A stretch of DNA of 64,000 nt, from assembly GCF_014633365.1 (NCBI RefSeq), contig NC_068352.1:21795310-21859309 (forward strand), read 5' to 3'. The DNA comes from Diospyros lotus. Lineage: Eukaryota; Streptophyta; Magnoliopsida; Ericales; Ebenaceae. The notes under the pieces were generated by a model. It made no database searches. It saw nothing but the letters and a program-made list of their open reading frames with translations, and was not told the origin of the DNA. Of this stretch, positions 55,980 through 64,000 are shown in pieces; the first letter of the stretch is position 1; each line of letters starts with the position of its first letter. The position numbers and the translations under genes are program-made.

Positions 55980-57120
55980 TGTAACATCTTGATATTTTGA
56001 GAAAAATAATAACGATTTATTTATATATTTGAAAGAATTTAATTAATTGAAATTTGTGAATTGCGGAGCTTAATGAAGGAAAATTTATATTATTGTGTTT
56101 GGGAATAGAGAGATGGTCGAAAGTTTTTGAAATATTCGGGATCTAAGTATAATTTTGGAGTATGAAAGTTAGTTTGGTATAAAAAATAAATTGATACACG
56201 TATATCAATGGGGGTTTATATATTATGTTTGAAGAGTTAAGACTAAAAGGGAAGTGAGGATGAACATTGAGTTAAAAATCAACTAAATAAATTTGAGGAT
56301 TGGAAATGGGATGATAGCAGTAAGAAGGCACAGTATGCTGTTGATCGATGATAAGGAGTCGTTGACTGGTTGCGAACGATTGCTTATTTTCCTTCGATCT
56401 GTGAACAATTTTTTGTTGAGCTTGATTTCTAAGTTTCTCATTGTGTAAAGTAATGATGGATTACATGTATTATGTTTGAAAAGTAAAAAATAAATGAAAT
56501 TTGAGGTAAGTTGAAAAGTGAAAATAAATGAAATATTAGGATGTGGAATAGTTAAGGAAAAAAAAGAAGGATTTTAATTATTGTTTTGAAGTCAAGTAAA
56601 TGAAATATAAATTATGTGAAAAAGTCAAAATAAGAAAAATGGGTGAAGTGAAAGTTAGAGTCAAATGGGAGTAAATAAAATGGGCAAAAAAAAGTTAAAA
56701 TAAATTTTAGACTTTAATTTGGAAGTGGTCGCCTAGTATATGTAGATATATATTATATATATTTTGATTTGGTTGATATTTGTTTTAAATGAGAAATTAT
56801 ATATAGATATATATGAGTGTGCAAATGAATTTTAAAAATAAAAAAGAAAGGAAAGAAGGGAGAAGCAGCGGCGACAGAAATTGGGGGCGACAAGCAACTA
56901 AGGCTTCTTCTTCTCCTTTTCCTTCCTTGCATGATTTCCAGCACAATTGTATTCTGCGTGCAACGCTCCTGCTTCTTCGTTCTTTTTCATTTCATATGCA
57001 AGTTCTTATCTTTATTTCCTTTTTATTTAACAATTTCCTAACCTTGTTTCAATATTAGATATTCGCTCTTTCTATTCGTGCTCATCTTGCAATGTAAGTA
57101 AAGTTCCATATGATTTGATT
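55980..57120 (+). repeat. possible gypsy (Tekay/Del-like) LTR relic
   Basis: Starts TGTAACATCTTGATATTTTG, close to the TGTAACACCCCG start usual for Tekay/Del LTRs, and cuts the LTR-like relic on its left. A purine-rich leader and GCGGCGAC words near 56870 also fit. No end, primer site or gag was found, so this is tentative. Confidence 0.4.
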
Positions 57121-57306
57121 TTCTACAAATTTTATTGACAAATTAAATTTTTATTTTTAAATGAAATTGAGAGTGAAAGAGAATGTTAAGATATTTATTA
57201 GATTATCATATCAGTTTGATTTATGATTGTGTTTATTGTTTGGTTGAATTTGTTTAAATTAGATTATCTCTTAATTACATAAAATTTATTTATTTTTTGG
57301 ATTTAA

Positions 57307-58283
57307 GGGTGTGTTTGATTACATTACTTAGAATTTAATTATAGGTAATGATTGCCTAGAAAACAAAAACCATCCACTTTCTTAGAAAATGAATTTCATA
57401 GAAAGAACCTTTAAATGTTTGTACCATATACATATTTTCTATAAAAAAATTAACTAGGTGTTTGGTACATGAGATATTTTAAGATTCCTAGGAATGTTAG
57501 GTTGGGAATTTGTATTTTCATTTTTGGTACAACTTTTTTATAAAAAGAATCTTGAGAAATAGGATTCCCGAAAATGATTTTTAAGTAACTTTTCCACAAA
57601 AAAATTTTCATAGGGGTTGGGAATCCAAATTTTCCATAGACTTGAGAATGTTTTTAATAAATAAAAAGACTAAATCACCTCTTACCCTTTTATAACTCTA
57701 TACAAACATATTATATATATATGTATATATTTATATATTATATATTAAATATAAAAATATATTATAATATATTTATATTATTTATTATAAAATATTATAT
57801 ATATTAAAATAGATATTCATACAAACATATATATTATGTATATATATTATATATATATACACATGCATATATATACATAATGTGTAAAAAAAATGACTTT
57901 TTTGACTTTCTAAAGATATTGTGGGTCCCAATATTTTATATAGTAGAAAAAATCTATTATTTTTATATAAAAAATTAAATAAGTGTAATTTTGAAAAAAT
58001 GATATAAATTTTTAAGAATATTATATTTAAATTAAACATAGGAATGTAAGATTCTCATAAAAAAATACTCAACATTTTTGAGAATATTTAAATCTAACCA
58101 AATATAGAATTTCAAAAATCTTGAGAATCAAAGATTTTCAAGAGCATTTCTAAGAATCATGAATCCCAGAAATTTAAAAACTTCTCCGGATCCAAACACT
58201 CGTGAGAGTGTTTTATTACTTCTATAAAAAATGTGTAATAATTATACATTTTTTATGATAAATCTGTATAATCAAACATATTC
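57307..58283. mobile_element. PIF/Harbinger-like MITE, TAA duplication, with a possible second one inside
   Basis: Ends GGGTGTGTTTGATTACATT and (reversed) GAATATGTTTGATTATAC; TAA at 57304-57306 and 58284-58286. A second pair of similar ends (AGGTGTTTGG near 57455 and CCAAACACTCG near 58202) may mark an element nested inside. The centre is very AT-rich. Confidence 0.6.
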
Positions 58284-58745
58284 TAAGATTAAATTGTTAA
58301 GTTTAAAAACATGAGTTTGATACCCAACACGTGTAAAAAAATAAAAAAATAATTTTCCTGGTAATGGGCACTCTTTCATTCGCATTGGTAGATTCCAAAA
58401 TCTCATTTTGGATTTGATTATCTGTTGATCGCGATCCACTGTTAGGGTCTTTGTGTCCTTGAGCATAGGTGATTTATGCACACTCGATAATCCATGTGAA
58501 TAAAGGGAAATTAAGAGGATGGAGAAGAAGAAAGAAGCACTAGTTAATTGGATTGACGCAAAGTCATTGCTTCACCTCGCTGTTACATGAAAATAAAAAA
58601 GAAAATTCAAGTAGTTCTTTTTCTGTGGAAGAATTAAAGAAAAAGTAAATAGAATTAAAATTGAAATGATGTACACGACTCCCCCCCCCCAAAAAAAAAA
58701 AAGAAAAAAGAATTGAAAATCTTGTTGTCCCACGCGTGTAGCACG

Positions 58746-58797
58746 GTTGATTTTTAGATAACAGATTGTATGTTGATTTTTAGATAACAGATTGTAT
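58746..58797. repeat. perfect 26-bp tandem duplication
   Basis: GTTGATTTTTAGATAACAG plus seven bases, present twice in a row without mismatch. Confidence 0.9.
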
Positions 58798-58849
58798 TCA
58801 ATGATACAGGTTCGAGTCATGACAGTCGCAGTATGACAGTTTCACTCTT

Positions 58850-59790
58850 TTTGTGAGGATAGCTCCTTGTGGGTATCATGCATTGTGTCTCTTACCTGAT
58901 ACACTATTATGTACCACAATTAATCCCTCTTACGTGCATGAAGCAATATATGACACGAAAAATTTTACCTTTTCTACCCAAAAATTGAAAATCTTGTCTG
59001 TATATATTGGTTTGCCAGGTCTGCAATTGTCCTTTTATTTGCGTGCTGCTCCTTCTGTGCTAATTTAATTTATTCCTGTGATATCTCTTTCGCAGCCTGA
59101 TAAAGGTAAGGGGAGAGGCTCTTCCACAGCTTGCACTAAAAGTGTGTCTGAACGTTTGGAATAAAGGTCTTTGAGGAGTACTAAAGTTGCTTTTGTTATT
59201 GTAATATATGACCGTCTGGATGCATGGATGCTTGTTGGCTGTTGTCTTTACGTACTTACTTTTCCTAGCTGAATGTTGAGATGCTTAATTTCAAATTTTT
59301 TAAAAAATGGGAGAAATTGAAAAGAAATGTGTTCGATTGTCGGTTATTTATTTGGTTAATCGGTTAATTTGGTTTTTAATTTTCGATTTTTAGTGTTATT
59401 TTGATTTTCTATTTAGTTTACAGGATTTAGAATATGTTATTTCGATTTTTGATTAATTCAATTAATGAATTAAATCAATTTAGTTCGATTAATTTGATTA
59501 GTGTAATTCGGTCGGTTGGGATTTTTTATACATCTCTATTTGCTCTCACCTATCGGGTGGAATGAGTGACTTGGGTGTCGACTTGTCGGGTCTTTGTTTC
59601 AAATTTTTTTTTTTCTTATGTGCATGTCGCTGACATACAATATTTGGTGCATCGTTTAAAAATAAAATTCACTATAATATTAAAACAAAACAAAAAATTC
59701 AATATTTTTTTTTCATAATTTACCATTTTTAATTATTGCGATGACTTTTCATGATAGTAGCCTAGAGGGAGAAGCATATTTCAGTCCACT
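58850..59790. other. intergenic with a TCGGTTT/AATTCGGT-rich stretch
   Basis: 59330-59530 is made of TCGGTTAATTTGG-type words as in common plant MITE debris. No gene recognised. Confidence 0.45.
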
Positions 59791-59799
59791 TCCTTGATT

Positions 59800-60205
59800 C
59801 GGTGCCACGGGGTTGGAATCAACCGGGTTGGTTAACCCCCTTCTGAACCGTTTCCGGTTCTTCAGAACCGTCCGGTTCACCGGCTTTGCAAAATTGCACA
59901 CAAATTTACCCCAAATCGGTAGTCAAGTTCTTCTCCAAGGCTCAGACCAACCCGCCATTCTCGGCCGTCTTTCTTCCACTCCAACGGTTACAGATCTCCC
60001 CTCGCCGGCAAGCCAACAACCAACTACGACAATCTGAGGACTCAGAGCCCAAATCGGAGGAGCAGAGGGGCGATCCTTCGCTGGGCAACCTCAAAGCTGC
60101 AAGGCGCCCATCTGGCCACTCTTTTCCGGCGAAATTATGGTTTTCAGCCTTCAGGTTCACGCGCGCCTCTTTCTTCTTTCTTTCTGAATTTATTCGAAAA
60201 CCCTA
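59800..60205 (+). other. possible first exon or leader of an unrecognised gene
   Basis: A GC-rich stretch in AT-rich surroundings, with CGGTTC words, then CCAACCCGCC and CCTCGCCGGC, ending near TTCAG followed by GTTCACGCG, a possible donor. Frames of 74 and 106 residues overlap here, neither with known motifs. The text is what many plant genes show around the transcription start, but no downstream exon was found up to 61170. Confidence 0.3.
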
Positions 60206-61173
60206 ATCTAGAATCAATTATTCTGTTTTTATGTTGAAAAACCGAACAGCTTCTAATCTGAAAGGGATGAAACTTAGTATTATTTCTTTGCCATTTTTCT
60301 GATTAATGTTTTGGGTTTTTGCTATTTTTTTTTTCAATTGTAGATGCAACTAAGATTTCGTGAACCTTAAGTCTATCTAAATCGGGAGCATAGAGAATTC
60401 ATAATGCTGGTGGGGAACTGGGTTACCAAGACTTGTGACTATGTAAGAAGGCTTAATGGATCACATTACTGCTGGAACTAGTTCTAATTTATGGATGTTA
60501 AATTCGTGAACCACTGACCCCATTTCATTTCGAATTTTGAGTTGGGTATACCTAGGTTAGCATTTTGAAAGTGCGGTTATTGTTTATTGGGTGTACAATG
60601 AGGAGTTTGGCCTTCAGAAGGAACAATTACTTGGAAAATGAAAATCCGTGCTTTAATTCTGGTTTCTGGAGATGTTTTGAGTTTTTTTTTTTGGGAGGGG
60701 GGGGAGGAGGATTATCCAAGTTCAAATGCTGAAGGGTGGGTTTGGGAACTCGGAATGGGGTCTTACCTTGATCGACATGGTAGATTTTACTGTATAAATG
60801 CAGGGCGGGATTATATTTCCCTGTGCATATGAGCTTCTGCACTGTATTTATTATTATTTTTTGTGTGGGTGGGGAGACGCTGAGAAACCAGTTTCTGCAG
60901 TCCTAAACAATTTGGTTGAACTTTCAGTACATAGTCTTTGTAGGTCATATGGCAGACTAGAGGGGAATTGGAACTTCCAATAGTTAGTGGTATTCCGAGT
61001 GAGAAATGTTTCCCAAAGGTTCATATATATGTTTTCTCCCTTTTTGATTGGTATAAGAGGCTCTCTTTTTTGCACAAAGAAATGTAAATGTTTAAAAGTT
61101 TATATTGTCTAATAGCATTGTTGCTTTGAAGGAACTTGATTCAATATTTTACTCTTTACTGCTATGATGAAAT
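60206..61173. other. nothing recognised
   Basis: Could be an intron if 59800-60205 is a first exon. A poly-G/T stretch is at 60680-60710. Confidence 0.4.
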
Positions 61174-61560
61174 TGTCAGATCCAAGATTTGACTAGGGAA
61201 TTCTCAACTATTTAGAAGAGAATTAGGCTGGAATTGTAGGAAGAAGAGAGAAAGAATTTGAGAATTGGAAGAGAAGGGGAGAGAGAGAGAGTGTCAGTGC
61301 CAGAGGAACTGACAAAGATAGTAGCAGAATTCTGGGAAGGAATTATGTGATTACCGGAGAGAGAGAGAGAGAGAGAGAGAGGGAAATCAGAATATTCTCA
61401 TTGATTGCCTCGGAGCGTGGCTCCCTTACATATATATAGGCGGTTAAGGGGTCCTTCTAGAAGGTTACTTTGCCGTAGCACAGCTTGTAATGGCTTAGGT
61501 GCACCCAATTTAGCATAACAAAATTATGGAATGGAGCAATCTACCTCTAGGAACGTGACA
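61174..61560 (-). repeat. 3' LTR of the chromovirus
   Basis: 387 bp, plus-strand edges TGTCAGATCC and GAACGTGACA; the purine tract GGGGAGGGGTAT (minus strand) adjoins at 61561-61575. It holds GA runs at 61275-61290 and 61356-61380 and a TATATATA at about 61430. Confidence 0.85.
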
Positions 61561-61574
61561 ATACCCCTCCCCTT

Positions 61575-62068
61575 AGAAACATTTATTGTCTACAAGAAAT
61601 TACAATTGCTGGGTTACATGAGGGAATTGCTTGAGTAGCTCTGGTAGATATTCCCATGTGGTGTGATCAGGATGGCGGTTGGTCCATTGCACCAACACCT
61701 ATGTCAAGGGCAAGGAGTTGGGATAGATGACCCTCTTGTCTAATATTGCTAAGGGTTTTGTCACCTTCGGAAGGTCTGTCTCAAAGGGTAGGTAGGTTTG
61801 AACTGACTTGATCATGGGGCCCCACTAATTTCTTGAGTAGGGACACGTGGAAGACCAGATGGATTCCAACTCCTTCTGGTAGTTGCAGCTTATAAGCAAC
61901 CTTCCCCACCTTGGCTATCACTTGGAAGGGCTTGAAATACTTGGGGCCTAGTTTAGATAAGGGCTGTCTAGCGAATATTTGTTGCTGGAATCTCCTTATC
62001 TTTAGGTACACCATATCCCTTTCTTCAAAACTCATTTCACTTCTCTTCCGATTTTCCATTTGTTTCAT
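61575..62068 (-). pseudogene. chromovirus integrase C-terminus and chromodomain
   Basis: The frame at 61781-62068 has GDMVYL-type text (ERDMVYLKIR), PLSKLGPKYFKPFQV, VAYKLQLPEG and VFHVSLLKK, the usual integrase C-terminal domain. Further on (about 61606-61690) the text VLVQWTNRHPDHTTWEYL followed by LKQFP is the second half of a chromodomain, which guides integration by binding modified histones. A break lies between the two parts. Confidence 0.85.
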
Positions 62069-62074
62069 CCTATT

Positions 62075-62770
62075 CTAATCCACTGTCAACTCCTTTCTTA
62101 TTACGTGTAGGGTTTCTTGCCTTTGCCTTAAATTTTGGTCTACTGCTAGCTCCACATTGGAATAGTGCATCATTGCAGGTATTAATGGGGGTTTGTAGCC
62201 AAATAGTGCCTCAAAGGGGGATCTTTTGAGGGAACTATGGTAGTTGGAATTGTAGCACCACTGAGCAAGTGGTAACCATCGATTCCAACTCTTAGGTTTG
62301 GAGAAGCATACACATCTTAGATAGGCCTCAAGGCCTGGGTTCACTCGTTCGATTTGCCCATTTGTTTCATGGTGGTAGGCGGTGGACATGTGCAAACCAA
62401 CCCCCAACTATTTGAACAATTCCCTCCAAAAATTGTTGTTGAACACCTTGTCCCTATCTGAAGTGATGGACATTGGTAGTCCATGCACTTTCACCACTGA
62501 GTCCAACAACAACCTAGCCACATAAGGGCCTGTAAAAGGGTGGGTTAGGATTAGGAAATAATTGAATTTAGTCAACCTATCCACTAATACCATGATAGTG
62601 CTATTCCCTTCAGACCTTGGGAGCCCCTCCACAAAGTCCATGGAGATTTGTTGCCATGCTTGTTCGGGTATCTCTAGGGGCTGAAGCAAGCTAGGGTATG
62701 GGACTTGTTCATGCTTGTATTTTTGGCAAATAGGGCACTCTAACACAAAGGCAGTCACCTCATTTTTCAT
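62075..62770 (-). pseudogene. chromovirus integrase zinc finger and core
   Basis: 62408-62770 carries CPICQKYKHE (end of the HHCC zinc finger), ISMDFVEGLP and TSDRD with catalytic Asp. 62075-62407 carries STAYHHETNGQIERVN with the catalytic Glu and FEALFGYKPP. A stop separates the two frames at about 62408. Confidence 0.9.
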
Positions 62771-63014
62771 CCTTGGCCAATAAAATAGCTACCTTACCTT
62801 GTTGTGAGTGACATTCAAACTCGAGTGTCCAGTGGGTGACGCGTGCAAGGCTTGGAGTATCCTCTTTCAGAGCTGAGTGTCATCCCCAATTACCAGCCTC
62901 TCCTTGTATCTTAGTAGCCTTGCCTTCAATGCGTATCCCTATAGCTCTTAATAAACTTTCTATAATAGCTTGTTAGCCCAAACCCCTTGACTCCTTAATG
63001 GTCTTGGGTGCTGG

Positions 63015-63380
63015 CTACTCTACCATGGCAGTGATCTTCTTAGGGTTCGTAGTCACTCCTTCATCGGTGATAATGTGACCTAAGTACTCCACCTTTCTCT
63101 CTGCAAAGGTACATTTAGACTTCTTTACAAACAACTGGTTAGATTTGAGGACTTGGAAGGTGGTTTTGAGATGGCTCGAGTGTTGCTCCATGGTAGGGCT
63201 ATACACTAAGGTGTCATAAAAGAAAGCGAGGATAAATTTTCTGAGGTAGGGACAAAAAATATGGTTCATTAGTGCCTGAAAGATGACATGTGCATTAGTT
63301 AGGCCAAAGGGCATAACTAGGAATTCATACAATCCTTGATGGGTGTGAAAGGCTATCTTGGGTATGTCTGGACAGCTCAT
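63015..63380 (-). pseudogene. chromovirus reverse transcriptase piece, catalytic motif changed
   Basis: Has [15 protein letters not shown], then [11 protein letters not shown] where active enzymes read FIDDILIYS or similar, so the second catalytic Asp is replaced by Thr. Then [13 protein letters not shown]. The region continues upstream to 63660 in other frames ([15 protein letters not shown] text). Confidence 0.85.
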
Positions 63381-63666
63381 TCGAATCTGGTGGTAACCAG
63401 ATCTGAGGTCAAGATTTGAGAAGGTAGTTGCTCCTGCTAGTTTATCTAATAGGTCATCTATAATTGGGATTGGGAATTTGTTTTTAATGGTGTGGGAATT
63501 TAATTGCCTATAATCAACACAAAACCTCTAGCTTCCATATTTCTTCTTAACAAGAAGAACAGAGGATGCAATGGGGCTTTAGCTGGGTTGGATTATATTT
63601 TTAGAGAGCATGTTCTTAACTAGGCATTCAATTTCTGCCTTTTGAAAAGGAGAGTATCGCTATTCG

Positions 63667-63915
63667 CTATGAGCAAACGTTTATGGGTTCTGTGTTAGGT
63701 TTAAGGTGGATGGTGTGCTTTGGGAAGCGGTTAGGAGGCAGGGAAGATGGTTCAAAGAATAAGTTCTCAAATTCAACCAATAAAGAGTGTAAAGAGTCAT
63801 TAGGGGTTACCTTGCTTTGGGAACAGGTAAGGGCTTCCAACTTGAACCATCGGTGGTCTTCTGCCCCAGTCGTGCCATCCTCCTTGTACTCCTCATCTAC
63901 TTTAATGGCATACAT
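63667..63915 (-). pseudogene. chromovirus segment between protease and reverse transcriptase
   Basis: The text LLVEFENLFFEPSSLPPNR and HTIHLKPNTEPIN is the block that precedes the gypsy reverse transcriptase (F-x-EP-x-LPP-x-R and H-x-I-x-L). Confidence 0.85.
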
Positions 63916-64000
63916 TGAATGTGGTTGAGCTATAACTTCCTCTTCTTGCTCAAATAATCTCTTCAGGAGGTTCCTTGAGATGGCCCTACATTCTCCTGTC

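Larger units (their letters stand above)
61174..64000 (-). mobile_element. Ty3/gypsy chromovirus, right part outside the window
   Basis: On the minus strand from the right: protease/reverse transcriptase, RNase H, integrase, chromodomain, then a short 3' LTR. Short LTR and chromodomain suggest the Reina-type chromoviruses, but this is inference. The coding region has several stops. Confidence 0.9.

Noticed and set aside
58800..58830. tRNA B-box-like GGTTCGAGTC
   Set aside because: No A-box at the right distance and no cloverleaf could be drawn.

Overview
The window is nuclear DNA from a flowering plant, probably a eudicot. Evidence is an intron-containing tyrosine aminotransferase-like gene, a single-exon AP2/ERF repressor gene with an EAR motif, a LOB-domain (LBD) fragment, and many plant-type transposable elements (Ty1/copia, Ty3/gypsy chromovirus, large non-autonomous LTR element, Helitron, L1 LINE, hAT and PIF/Harbinger MITEs). 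No bacterial, viral-genome, CRISPR or rRNA feature was seen. I cannot name the species.

Layout. 1-4562: decayed minus-strand copia element, with only its 5' LTR (4304-4562) inside the window. 5000-7714: first four exons of a minus-strand aminotransferase gene; the last ~120 codons are absent and the copia element sits where they should follow. 8502-9720: two MITEs with TAA/TTA target sites. 11584-12075: fragment of a stress-responsive A/B-barrel (Dabb) protein. 14559-18881: complete non-autonomous LTR element with exact target duplication (GTAAG) and two tandem arrays. 20225-21840: large solo LTR with duplication GGGCT. 22119-36779: old SIRE/Maximus-like copia element A, split inside its integrase by a young minus-strand copia element B (25784-31085, duplication TTATA). 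Between RNase H and the 3' LTR of A lies an open LOB-domain reading frame. 37870-40960: decayed coiled-coil transposon protein carrying three small hAT elements. 42200-43535: Helitron helicase relic split by another hAT element. 47538-48140: intact ERF repressor gene, the only complete host gene seen, with a G-box-rich stretch downstream. 50121-58283: MITEs, a LINE relic and T-rich LTR relics. 59800-60205: possible first exon of an unrecognised gene. 61174-64000: minus-strand chromovirus entering from the right.

How the parts relate. Most of the window records layered insertion: B inside A, hAT elements inside a Helitron and inside a gag-like gene, a copia element in or at the end of an aminotransferase gene. 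In several cases the reading frame resumes across the insertion once the element and one target copy are set aside, which fixes the order of events. The most unusual items are the LBD fragment carried inside element A, short-word arrays placed just upstream of the TATA box in several long LTRs, and the TA...TA termini of element B. Reading was by eye; exon edges, LTR edges and target duplications were counted by hand and may be off by a base.
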